Source: Phaeovulum sp.
GTDB lineage: Bacteria; Pseudomonadota; Alphaproteobacteria; Rhodobacterales; Rhodobacteraceae
NCBI RefSeq assembly: GCF_030684035.1
Contig: NZ_JAUXPI010000014.1
Coordinates: forward strand, 1 to 64,000
Direction: 5' to 3'
DNA length: 64,000 bases
The notes below the pieces were generated by a model. The model was not told the origin of the DNA, searched no databases, and saw only the letters and a list, made by a program, of their open reading frames with translations. The position numbers and the translations under genes are program-made. This document shows, piece after piece, positions 42,801 through 49,419 of this stretch (the first letter of the stretch is position 1; every line of letters begins with the position of its first letter).

Positions 42801-43744
42801 TCCGCTGCTACCGGTTCCGTTGTTGCCGCATCGTTGGCCAGCTGCGTGACGGCGGGTTGCGCCTGCTCGGGCCCCGCCCCACCCGGAGTGTCTGAAGCCG
42901 CCGCGTCGGGCAGCAGCCCGGCGGCCCGCGCGAGGCCCTGCCCGGCGGGAACGGTCGCCGCTTCGGGTGTCGGCAACGCCGCCGCGATCTCGGGCACCGC
43001 CGCCGCCTCTGGCACCATCGCCACCAGAGCCCCGGCCTCGGCTGGCTCCGCCGACGCCGCAGCAGTTTCCGGGCCCTCGGCCTGCCGGGCTTCCGCCCCG
43101 CTGCCGCTGGCGGGTGCTGCCACCTCCGCTTCGGTCTCGGGCACCGCTTCGCTTGCGAAAGCCACCTCGGCCTCCTGGCTCTGCGGCCGCGGCGCGGCGA
43201 GGCCCAGAATCCGGATCGGATCCTGGTCACGGTCAAGCCGCGCACCTTCGGGCAAATATTGCGCCGCGCTGCGGGTGAGACCGAAGAACGGCTCGCCCGC
43301 AAAATCGCCGGGGCCGGGAATGGTCACAAAGCTCACCGGGTTGAAACGATGCAACTCGGCAAACGCTGCCGCCTCGGAAAGCGTGTCGCGTGCCACCACC
43401 GCCACACGGACTGTCTTTCCGGTGCCCGACCAGTCGAACACCAGATCGGCGACCGGGTAGGGGGTGCGCCCCTCGAGCGCTTTTGCAATCTGTGCGCGCC
43501 GCCGCGCCGCATCGGGGCCGGATGCCTCGATCGAAAGGTAAAGCACCTGCGTGGCCGGAATTACCACTTTGCTGATGATGCCCTGCGGCACCAGCCCCAG
43601 CGCGGTGCGCCGGAGCGTCGCCAGCGCCTGCGCCAGATCCGGCGCGTCAAGCGGCACCTCGCCCACGCTCAGCCAGCCCGAACCGGTGCGATGCAACAGG
43701 CCGATGCCGCCATGCGTGAGATTGAGCGCGAAAGAGGGTTTCAT
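39812..43744 (-). CDS. Giant Ala/Pro-rich protein with PilM/GspL-like N-terminus and GspC/PilP-like C-terminus
   Basis: 1310 residues. Residues ~1-180 look like the actin-like domain of PilM/GspL (MKPSFALNLTHGGIGLLHRT; LYLSIEASGPDAARRRAQIAK). Then ~520 residues of Ala/Pro/Glu low complexity, one transmembrane helix (LTAALVVFMAIVVLWSVF, ~715-732), ~500 more low-complexity residues, and a C-terminal GspC/PilP homology region (LTLVGLFGAAGARRALLRLP ... VGDRVDGGQVVAISETQMSY). I infer a type II secretion or type IV pilus-type inner-membrane scaffold. No other pilus or secretion genes are adjacent. It is divergent from the SIMPL gene. Confidence 0.8.
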   Translation of the reverse strand: MKPSFALNLTHGGIGLLHRTGSGWLSVGEVPLDAPDLAQALATLRRTALGLVPQGIISKVVIPATQVLYLSIEASGPDAARRRAQIAKALEGRTPYPVADLVFDWSGTGKTVRVAVVARDTLSEAAAFAELHRFNPVSFVTIPGPGDFAGEPFFGLTRSAAQYLPEGARLDRDQDPIRILGLAAPRPQSQEAEVAFASEAVPETEAEVAAPASGSGAEARQAEGPETAAASAEPAEAGALVAMVPEAAAVPEIAAALPTPEAATVPAGQGLARAAGLLPDAAASDTPGGAGPEQAQPAVTQLANDAATTEPVAAEPAGPEPKPGRKGRGKSAAKARPAVASAGRARKPGSGKKREAAQTAANAEGTGQLPTLVLQETQTAAASDVDAAASAAAEPLAEVAASATADLRAADPTEPQPLAADAGTPAETGSLPADASTDTESAASPEPEPEIASEAGAEAVAAASAAPDPLMPAPDEAASQAVAASAMIEPFTATRNDVRETPTMPKGLSARRDAPAAQAGAISFPRALALARADTPQGAGQRPATNGTGLLGRRAAGEKVPDPRLAKAAGTAPRGAALAVAGAASLRPKVEIKPLFQTEAPQLGAARRLNFGATGADIVPPPAASTPTRSPGSAARLQALAGRAAASGSTAGLTLARKLAGKTAATEPDLAVADAPPQAAAPTETPPRAPARTSVFGGPIAAAARGRPKHLGLALTAALVVFMAIVVLWSVFLGTPVPDVPSAAPEAPVTTLAAPPATSLAASGAPQLPDAEPVTGISPPLVESVALAPAAVAATAEAPFAVAIRPPATEAVAIDPVPADAPTPDVAAAPDVVEIATAAPPAAADPPAPAAEPVAEPTNLATAEPLPPLPTTPGAPAEPEAAVPPSIASDAQLLATVDPGAPEVSALTADSGVTAALPALAPLPAFSSAQLAAMAREASAAAAQAPLPTTPAAPAPVSAPPLPIVSLPPNDVADTVAPPSLAPAPVAVTDPAATVPPAAGEVPGAGVPTVEGTAMPGGFTLYAGHPEAAPGPRPTAIEAAARVARAAADAAIAAEAAALAAARPQPRPLGLNPATAPATAPAGTPEAPQTAPATPNPAALPAAPQTAPAAPAAQDRGLTDAERAELAALAARKPALRPQAISATAAAASAARVAEAERVAAGLATATPQAVAAAPRPIVRPRSISAAATRALDQALAEAMAAQPAPVANGQHIETGEPEAPAVVSTGATPTSVAQQATQTGAINLSELTLVGLFGAAGARRALLRLPSGRFQTVEVGDRVDGGQVVAISETQMSYVKGSNTITLKLLQSN

Positions 43745-43907
43745 GCCAAGCCCCTAGCACAAATCAACCGGGGGCCGAAACCGCAGAAACGGGCCCCGCC
43801 TCAGGTTAAGGCAGAAACCCGCGCAAGAAAAGCCGCCAAGACGGCATGCCTTGTGCGCACACGCGTTTCGGGCGAAACTTGCGCCTCGGTTGTTGATGGA
43901 GAGGTTC

Positions 43908-44600
43908 ATGCGTTTACTGCCGCTTGCCGTGCTCATTGTCGGCCTCGTTCTGCCCGTTGCCGCCGCTTCCGAGACCGCCCCGGCGCTGATGACCGTTACC
44001 GGCGAAGGTCAGGCGGTAGCGGTGCCTGACATGGCCAGCCTGTCGCTCGGCGTTGCCACCCGCGGCACCACCGCCGCGAAGGCGCTTGGGGCCAACTCGA
44101 CCGCGCTTGCGGCGGTGCTGGCGCAGCTCGCGGCCGACGGCATCGCGCCGCGCGACATTCAGACCTCGGGGCTTTCGGTAAGCCCGCGCTATGATTATTC
44201 CGATCAGGGCGAGGGGCGGCTGCTCGGCTATGACGCGCATAACATGGTGACCGTGCGGGTCCGCGATCTCGCCCGCCTCGGCGTGGTGATCGATGCCGCA
44301 TTTGCTGCCGGTGCCAATGAGTTCAACGGGTTGAGCTTCGGCCTTGCGGATGACCGCAGCGCGGTTGATGCCGCGCGCCGGGCGGCGGTGGCCGACGCCC
44401 GCGCCCGCGCCGAGCTTTACGCCGAGGCTGCCGGGGTAAGCCTCGGGCGGATCGTCACGATCACCGAAGCGGCGGCGGGCAATGCGCCGCAGCCGATGGC
44501 GCTTCGCGCGGCACCAATGGCGGCCCCGCCGGTGCCGATCGCTGCGGGCGAATTGAGCCTTGGGGCGCAGATCACCGTGGTTTACGAGATCATCCAATAG
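43908..44600 (+). CDS. SIMPL domain protein (DUF541), periplasmic
   Basis: 230 residues from ATG 43908, which has GGAGAGG just upstream. It has a signal peptide (MRLLPLAVLIVGLVLPVAAA). The SIMPL domain covers most of the rest: MTVTGEGQAVAVPDMASLSL, GIAPRDIQTSGLSVSPRYDY, VRVRDLARLGVVIDAA, NGLSFGLADDR. E. coli YggE is a homologue that lowers oxidative damage, with unclear mechanism. It is convergent with metY. Confidence 0.88.
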   Translation: MRLLPLAVLIVGLVLPVAAASETAPALMTVTGEGQAVAVPDMASLSLGVATRGTTAAKALGANSTALAAVLAQLAADGIAPRDIQTSGLSVSPRYDYSDQGEGRLLGYDAHNMVTVRVRDLARLGVVIDAAFAAGANEFNGLSFGLADDRSAVDAARRAAVADARARAELYAEAAGVSLGRIVTITEAAAGNAPQPMALRAAPMAAPPVPIAAGELSLGAQITVVYEIIQ

Positions 44601-44641
44601 GCGCGGTTGCGGGCGCGCGCAGGCCCCCGCGTCGCTCCGGT

Positions 44642-45925
44642 TCAGGCGGTGGCCGCCGCCAGCGCCTGATCGAGATCGGCGATCAGATCGGCCGCGTCCT
44701 CGATGCCGATCGAAAGGCGCACCACATTCGGTGCCGCGCCCGCTGCCACCTGCTGCGCTTCGGTCAACTGCCGGTGCGTGGTCGAAGCCGAGTGGATGAC
44801 CAGGCTGCGGGTGTCGCCAAGATTGGCGACATGGCTGAACAGCTTGAGGTTGTCGACCAGCTTCACGCAAGCGTCATAGCCACCCCTGACCGAAAAGGTG
44901 AAGATCGCGCCAGCCCCCTTTGGCGTCACCTTTGCCACCCGGCCATACCACGGAGACGAGGGCAGGCCCGCATAGGTCACGAATTCCACCCTTGGGTCTT
45001 GCTCCAGCCATGCGGCGACCTTTTGCGCATTTTCCACATGGCGTTGCATCCGCAGGCTCAGCGTCTCGATGCCCAGGAGCGTGTAATGCGCACCCTGCGG
45101 GTTCATCGTCATGCCGAGGTCGCGCAGGCCCACCGCGATCGAATGGAAGGTGAAGGCCATGGCACCAAGGGCTGCATGGAAATTGAGCCCGTGATAGGCA
45201 GGTTCGGGCGCAGCAAGGCTTGGGAACTTGCCCGAAGCCGACCAGTCGAATGTGCCGCTGTCGACGATCACGCCGCCGGTGACGGTGCCGTTGCCGGTAA
45301 GGTATTTGGTTGCCGAATGCACCACCAGCGTCGCGCCCTGCTCGATCGGGCGGCACAGATAGGGGGTGGCCAGCGTGTTATCGACGATGAGCGGCAAGCC
45401 CGCCTTGTCGGCCACCGCAGCCACGGCTGGCAGGTCGGTGATGTAGCCGCCGGGGTTCGAGATCGATTCGCAGAAGATCGCGCGAGTGTTGCCATCCACC
45501 GCCGCTTCGAGCGCCTTGAGGTCATCGAAATCGACGAATTTCGCCGACCAGCCGAACTTGCGGATGGTGTTGGAAAACTGCTGAATGGTGCCGCCATAAA
45601 GCCGGGTCGAGGCAACCACGTTGCAGCCCGGCCCCATCAGTGGAAAGAGCGCCATGATCTGTGCCGCGTGACCGGAGGAACAGCAGACAGCACCGGCCCC
45701 CCCCTCCAGCGCCGCCACCCGGCTTGCCAGCGCGGAAACGGTCGGGTTGGTCAGCCGCGAGTAGATATAGCCAACCTCCTGCAGGTTGAAGAGCTTGGCG
45801 GCGTGGTCCGCATCGCGGAACACATAGGCCGTGGTCTGGTAGATCGGCACCTGCCGCGCCCCGGTGGCGGGATCGGGGGCAGCGCCGGCATGGATCTGCA
45901 ATGTGTCGAAGGCATAATCGGTCAT
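44642..45925 (-). CDS. metY: O-acetylhomoserine aminocarboxypropyltransferase (sulphydrylase)
   Basis: 427 residues, PLP-dependent. It joins O-acetylhomoserine and sulphide to homocysteine for methionine synthesis. The N-terminus is FDTLQIHAGAAPDPATGARQ; SRLTNPTVSALASRVAALEGG is the cofactor-region motif; VHSATKYLTGNGTVTGG contains the PLP lysine near residue 207. LGMTMNPQGAHYTLLGIETL is typical of MetY rather than MetZ or cystathionine gamma-synthase. It is convergent with the SIMPL gene. A decayed repeat element lies upstream. Confidence 0.95.
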   Translation of the reverse strand: MTDYAFDTLQIHAGAAPDPATGARQVPIYQTTAYVFRDADHAAKLFNLQEVGYIYSRLTNPTVSALASRVAALEGGAGAVCCSSGHAAQIMALFPLMGPGCNVVASTRLYGGTIQQFSNTIRKFGWSAKFVDFDDLKALEAAVDGNTRAIFCESISNPGGYITDLPAVAAVADKAGLPLIVDNTLATPYLCRPIEQGATLVVHSATKYLTGNGTVTGGVIVDSGTFDWSASGKFPSLAAPEPAYHGLNFHAALGAMAFTFHSIAVGLRDLGMTMNPQGAHYTLLGIETLSLRMQRHVENAQKVAAWLEQDPRVEFVTYAGLPSSPWYGRVAKVTPKGAGAIFTFSVRGGYDACVKLVDNLKLFSHVANLGDTRSLVIHSASTTHRQLTEAQQVAAGAAPNVVRLSIGIEDAADLIADLDQALAAATA

Positions 45926-46001
45926 TGTCGGTGGCTCCCTGAAGTTTGGCAGAGCCTAGCGCGCCGCCTGCCGCCACACAACGCCGCAGGCAAGTCCAAA
46001 C

Positions 46002-46185
46002 GGCTCAAATACTTGCGGCGAACCGGAACATTCGTCTGCGGCGCGCGCCGGTTCCGCCCTGCGTCGCCTGACGCGGCGCTTGCGGCGAAACGGCTTTCCT
46101 GATTTTACCCGGCGGCGCCATCTCCGCCGAAGGCTCCCCTTGCCCGCGCAGCGCGCTCCGCAGGGGATATTTTGGCAAAAGCAGG
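46002..46185. repeat. Inverted-repeat intergenic element, copy 2 (partly decayed)
   Basis: Right arm GGGGATATTTTGGCAAAAGC (46163-46182) matches the arms of copies 1 and 4. A weaker left-type arm, GGCTCAAATACTTGCGGCG, lies at 46002-46020. The core between is GC-rich (CTCCGCCGAAGGCTCC, CGCAGCGCGCTCCG). The rest of 45926-46193 holds no gene that I can support. Confidence 0.45.
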
Positions 46186-46193
46186 CGGCAGGG

Positions 46194-47204
46194 TCAGCGC
46201 AACCACAGCCCTTCGCGCTTGATCGCGTTGCGCAGCATCTGTTCGCGCCGTGGCAGTGCTTCGCGGTCAAAGAGAGCGCGCAGTTTTTGCCCCTTGCCCT
46301 GATAGACGAGCTTGCGGATCGGGTCGTAGTCGCGCAGCAGCCGTTTGACCGGGTTCGGCGCGCTCACCGCTTCGAGCACCTCCACCACGCGGTCGCTTTC
46401 GCGCGCGTAAAGCAGCGGCAGGGCGCGGTAATGGCAACTGATCGCGCCGTCGAGCCCGGCAAGGCCGGGGCCGGGGCGGCCGCCGCCGAGGCCATGGATC
46501 ACCAGCGGCAGCGCCGCCTGATCGAGCCAGGGGTCGAGGCTTTGGCTGGCCAGCGCTTCGGGCGGGTCGGAGCGGATCGAGACGGCGTAGTCGAGAAAGC
46601 GCTTGCCGAAGGCCTGCGGGTCGGAATGAAAAAACCAGCCGGCGTTGAAGTAAAGGTAACGCTCCCAGTATTCGTCGGGCTGGGTGAGGTCGAGCGAGCT
46701 GGCAAAGTCGAGGCCGAAGCGGTCGTAAAGCGATTTCCAGATTTCGGTGTAGCCGGGGCCATAAAGCGGCGGCTCGGGCCAGGTGCCTTCGCGCCGCATC
46801 GAGGCGGAGGGGCGCGCGAAATCGAAGCTCGCACCCGCGAGCGGCGCGGTGAAAAGCGTGTCGGTATCGAAGAACACGAACGGGCCGGGGGGCAGCGCAG
46901 CCAGCATTTCTATCTTGTTGCCATAGGGGTAGCCTTGCCCGAAGGCGTGGTTTTCAAAAGCCAGGACTTCAGCACCAAAACCCTCAAGCGCCGCGCGGAT
47001 CGGGGCCGAAATCCGCGGATCGATGGACCAGCGCGGTCCGGGCTGCGGCTCGGCCACCAGCAGTTTTCCGCTGAAACCGGGATTGGCCGCGGCGAAGGAG
47101 GCCGCAAACAGCACCGCTTCATATTCAAGCCGCCCGGCCTGCGCAACGCAGACCACATTGGGGACCACTTTCGTCTTCTTTACCGCCACTTGCCACACTC
47201 GCAC
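46194..47204 (-). CDS. GT-A-fold glycosyltransferase-like protein of unknown substrate
   Basis: 336 residues from GTG 47204; GTG 47189 (VAVKKTKVVPNVV) is an equally good start. PFVFFDTDTLFTAPL near residue 125 is a DxD-type metal/nucleotide-sugar site, and FNAGWFFHSDPQAFGKRF is reminiscent of the acceptor side of GT8-like enzymes. I cannot assign a GT family with confidence. No signal peptide is seen. It is monocistronic by context, with a repeat element after its end and an HPF-type gene divergent from it. Confidence 0.65.
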   Translation of the reverse strand: MRVWQVAVKKTKVVPNVVCVAQAGRLEYEAVLFAASFAAANPGFSGKLLVAEPQPGPRWSIDPRISAPIRAALEGFGAEVLAFENHAFGQGYPYGNKIEMLAALPPGPFVFFDTDTLFTAPLAGASFDFARPSASMRREGTWPEPPLYGPGYTEIWKSLYDRFGLDFASSLDLTQPDEYWERYLYFNAGWFFHSDPQAFGKRFLDYAVSIRSDPPEALASQSLDPWLDQAALPLVIHGLGGGRPGPGLAGLDGAISCHYRALPLLYARESDRVVEVLEAVSAPNPVKRLLRDYDPIRKLVYQGKGQKLRALFDREALPRREQMLRNAIKREGLWLR

Positions 47205-47359
47205 CCAGCCTCGTGCGGCGAGTATAGAGGCACTGAGGCGGCAAGGACAGGGGCGGCGGTTTGTCGCGCGGGCACGATGCCGCCTTGTTCTCGTGGCCGG
47301 GCAGGCCCAGATCAGATTCGAGGGGCCCGCTACCCGGGGCCTGGCAGAGCGAGGTTGCC

Positions 47360-47680
47360 ATGCACATCCAGATCAATACCGACAAGGCGATACAGGGCCG
47401 CGAAGATGTCGCCCGTTTCGTGCAGGACGCGGTGATCGCCCGCGTCGGTCACTTTGCAGCGCGCATTACCCGCATCGAGGCACATCTGGGCGATGAAAAC
47501 GCCGACAAGGGCGGCAGCAAGGACAAGCGCTGCATGCTCGAAGCGCGCCCGGAGGGGCTGCGGCCGATTGCAGTGACCCATCACGATGCGACCTTGAAGC
47601 TTGCCGTCAGCGGCGCGGCGACAAAGTTGCGCACGGCGCTCGAACGTGAGTTCGGCAGCCTGGATGCGCGCAAGGTGTGA
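47360..47680 (+). CDS. Ribosome hibernation factor-like protein (HPF/RaiA family)
   Basis: 106 residues starting MHIQINTDKAIQGREDVARF. Lysine- and Glu-rich beta-alpha-beta-beta-beta-alpha pattern of the S30AE fold: IARVGHFAARITRIEAHLGD then RCMLEARPEGLRPIAVTHHD. It is the short form without the C-terminal dimerisation domain. Such proteins bind the 30S subunit and silence ribosomes in stationary phase. The family is divergent in sequence here, so the assignment is less certain than the fold. Confidence 0.75.
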   Translation: MHIQINTDKAIQGREDVARFVQDAVIARVGHFAARITRIEAHLGDENADKGGSKDKRCMLEARPEGLRPIAVTHHDATLKLAVSGAATKLRTALEREFGSLDARKV

Positions 47681-47746
47681 CCGGACGCGGGGTTGCCTGA
47701 AGGTTTCGGCGGCGTTGGCCCACCACGCGGCCGTTGCGGCCAGGCA

Positions 47747-47830
47747 TGGTGGGCGACCCTGGAATCGAACCAGGCGTGGGTCTCCCCGGCGGAGTTACAG
47801 TCCGCTGCCGCACCTTGCAGCTCGTCGCCC
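47747..47830 (-). tRNA. tRNA-Tyr (anticodon GTA)
   Basis: Reading the minus strand, acceptor stem GGGCGAC pairs with GTCGCCC, the anticodon stem GCGGA/TCCGC encloses loop CTGTAAC with anticodon GTA, and the T arm is CCTGG-TTCGATT-CCAGG. A long variable arm of class II type lies between anticodon and T arms, as expected for bacterial tRNA-Tyr. The 3' CCA is encoded (47747-47749). A promoter lies just upstream. Confidence 0.95.
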
Positions 47831-47840
47831 AACGCGGCGG

Positions 47841-47869
47841 TGGATAGCTTGGGGGGGCAGGGGCGTCAA
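47841..47869 (-). promoter_or_regulatory. Promoter for tRNA-Tyr
   Basis: On the minus strand TTGACG (47869-47864), a 17-base spacer, then TATCCA (47846-47841). Transcription would begin about 47834, four bases before the tRNA 5' end at 47830. Position and spacing are ideal for sigma-70. Confidence 0.6.
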
Positions 47870-47952
47870 GCTGGAAATAAGCCGGAGCCGGGCTTGCCAA
47901 GGGGCCACCCGGCAGCGCAGGAAGAAGCGCGAGGCCGGGCGGAGAGCGGGCG

Positions 47953-48729
47953 ATGAAAAAACCTGATTGGGTAATCGAGAAAGAGCGTGGCAAGCGCGCG
48001 GCGGCGGCTGAAACGGTATGGCTTTTCGGCCTCCACGCGGTGCGCGACGCGCTTTTGAACCCGGCGCGGGTGAAGTTGCGGCTGGTGCTGACCAAGAATG
48101 CCGCCGACCGTCTGGGCGAGGCGGTCGCCGCCGGGGGGGTGGAGCCTGAAGTCGTCGATCCGCGGCGTTTCGACGTGCCGATCGACGAAGGCTCGGTGCA
48201 TCAGGGGGCAGCGCTCGAGGTCAAACCGCTCAACTGGGGTTCGCTGGAAGACGTCTGCCTTGACGGACGCGGCGCGCCGCTTGTGGTGCTGCTCGACCGG
48301 GTGACGGACCCGCACAACGTTGGCGCGGTGCTGCGTTCTGCCGAGGTCTTCGGTGCCCGGGCGGTGATCGCCCCGCTACGCAATTCGGCACCCGAAACCG
48401 GCGCGCTGGCGAAAACCGCAAGCGGCGCGCTGGAACGGCAGCCCTATTTGCGTGTCACCAACCTTGCCGAGACGATGGAAACGCTGAAGGGCATGGGCTT
48501 TGTGCTTCTGGGTCTCGACGGCGAGGCCGAGGCAGAGCTTGGTGCCGCGCTCGCGGGATTGGGGTCAAGACCGATCGGGCTGGTGCTTGGGGCCGAAGGT
48601 CCGGGGCTGCGCGACAAGACCAAGGCCACTTGCGATGCACTGGTTCGAATACCCTTTGCCGCAGGCTTCGGCTCGCTCAACGTATCGAACGCCGCCGCCG
48701 TGGCGCTTTATGCCGCGACCACGCATTAG
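47953..48729 (+). CDS. rlmB: 23S rRNA (guanosine-2'-O)-methyltransferase RlmB-like (SpoU family)
   Basis: 258 residues. The N-terminal substrate-binding domain begins ETVWLFGLHAVRDALLNPARV. The SpoU knotted methyltransferase domain has LDRVTDPHNVGAVLRSAEVFGA (motif 1), LVLGAEGPGLR (motif 2) and SLNVSNAAAVALYA (motif 3). RlmB methylates G2251 of 23S rRNA in the peptidyl-transferase centre; TrmH is less likely given the N-terminal domain. GGAGAG precedes the ATG. It is divergent from tRNA-Tyr. Confidence 0.92.
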   Translation: MKKPDWVIEKERGKRAAAAETVWLFGLHAVRDALLNPARVKLRLVLTKNAADRLGEAVAAGGVEPEVVDPRRFDVPIDEGSVHQGAALEVKPLNWGSLEDVCLDGRGAPLVVLLDRVTDPHNVGAVLRSAEVFGARAVIAPLRNSAPETGALAKTASGALERQPYLRVTNLAETMETLKGMGFVLLGLDGEAEAELGAALAGLGSRPIGLVLGAEGPGLRDKTKATCDALVRIPFAAGFGSLNVSNAAAVALYAATTH

Positions 48730-48762
48730 CGATCACAACTGCGCGAATTGTCGCACCGGGCC

Positions 48763-48791
48763 TTCAAAGTGGCCCCCTGCATCCATATATT
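48763..48791 (+). promoter_or_regulatory. Candidate promoter of the small RNA at 48.8 kb
   Basis: TTCAAA (48763-48768), a 17-base spacer, then TATATT (48786-48791). It lies about 35 bases after the rlmB stop codon. Transcription would start near 48798, at the foot of a strong hairpin. Confidence 0.5.
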
Positions 48792-48797
48792 GGGGTG

Positions 48798-48885
48798 AGG
48801 AGGCGTGGCACCGGAACTGCCGTGCCTCGCGTTACTGTCCCTCGTTCCGTCACTTGCGCCCGGGCTTTGGCTCGGGCGCTTTTTC
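48798..48885 (+). ncRNA. Candidate small RNA (~88 nt) with two hairpins and an intrinsic terminator
   Basis: The predicted transcript has a 5' hairpin: GAGGCGTGGCA (48800-48810), 7-base loop, TGCCGTGCCTC (48818-48828), an 11-pair stem with two G-U pairs. A 27-base unpaired linker (48829-48855, pyrimidine-rich centre GTCCCTCGTTCC) follows. Then comes the intrinsic terminator: GCGCCCGGGC (48856-48865), loop TTTG, GCTCGGGCGC (48870-48879), then TTTTT. It is either a stand-alone sRNA or a terminated leader of the CoA-binding protein gene 17 bases downstream. I know no named family that fits. Confidence 0.6.
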
Positions 48886-48901
48886 ATCTGGATGCTGACC
48901 G

Positions 48902-49333
48902 ATGCAGAACCCTTCCGACGCCGCTATCCGAACAATCCTTGGCAGCACCCGCGTGATCGCCGTGGTGGGTATTTCCGCCAATCCCGATCGCCCCTCGCAT
49001 GGCGTCGCCCGGTTTCTGCAATCGCGCGGCTACCGGATCGTGCCGGTGAATCCGGGACTTGCCGGGCAGGAATTGCTGGGTGAAAAGGTCTGGGCCGATC
49101 TGGCCTCGATACCTTCCGATGCGGAAGTTGACATGGTCGATGTCTTCCGCAGGTCCGAAACGGTGCCCGAGGTCGTGGCCGAGGCGCTGGCGCATCTGCC
49201 GAAGCTGCGCACGGTCTGGATGCAACTTGGCGTAACCAGTGCCGAGGCGGCGGCGATGGCCGAGGCGCGCGGCATTGCCGTGGTGCAGAACCGCTGCCCG
49301 GCAATCGAATACCCGCGGCTGATGCCACGCTGA
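48902..49333 (+). CDS. CoA-binding domain protein (YccU-like)
   Basis: 143 residues. A Rossmann CoA-binding fold: VIAVVGISANPDRPSHGVAR near residue 20, then YRIVPVNPGLAGQELLGEKV and VDMVDVFRRSETVPEVV. Matches the stand-alone CoA_binding_2 family (E. coli YccU) related to the succinyl-CoA synthetase alpha N-terminal domain. No catalytic role is established. A strong terminator lies just upstream of the start, so expression may depend on read-through or on an internal promoter that I cannot see. Confidence 0.9.
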   Translation: MQNPSDAAIRTILGSTRVIAVVGISANPDRPSHGVARFLQSRGYRIVPVNPGLAGQELLGEKVWADLASIPSDAEVDMVDVFRRSETVPEVVAEALAHLPKLRTVWMQLGVTSAEAAAMAEARGIAVVQNRCPAIEYPRLMPR

Positions 49334-49380
49334 CCGGGCAGGGGGGCCTGCTGCCCCTCGCCGGTCGCAAGCCGCCAATT

Positions 49381-49400
49381 CGCCCTTTGAGGGCGGTTTT
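49381..49400 (+). terminator. Intrinsic terminator after the CoA-binding protein gene
   Basis: CGCCCT (49381-49386), loop TTG, AGGGCG (49390-49395), then GTTTTC. A second weaker stem GGGCAG/CTGCCC lies at 49336-49356. Both sit between convergent genes. Confidence 0.5.
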
Positions 49401-49419
49401 CAAGGAAGCTGCCGGGGTG

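Noticed and set aside
40000-43200. Apparent repeats in the Ala/Pro-rich gene as a CRISPR-like or tandem-repeat array
   Set aside because: Repeated GCC/GCG/CCG codons give low complexity, but there is no fixed repeat-spacer period and the frame stays coding.
41493-43460. 655-codon plus-strand frame opposite the Ala/Pro-rich gene
   Set aside because: Low-complexity Ser/Ala/Gly translation of the opposite strand's Ala/Pro codons; no real start context or motifs.
43770-43797. Hairpin GGGGGCCG/CGGGCCCC between the giant protein and the SIMPL gene as a terminator
   Set aside because: It lies between divergent start sites, where termination makes little sense, and has a mismatch and no T-run.
48805-49083. 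Plus-strand GTG-started frame overlapping the candidate sRNA
   Set aside because: It runs through the intrinsic terminator and out of frame into the CoA-binding gene; no ribosome site or motif supports it.
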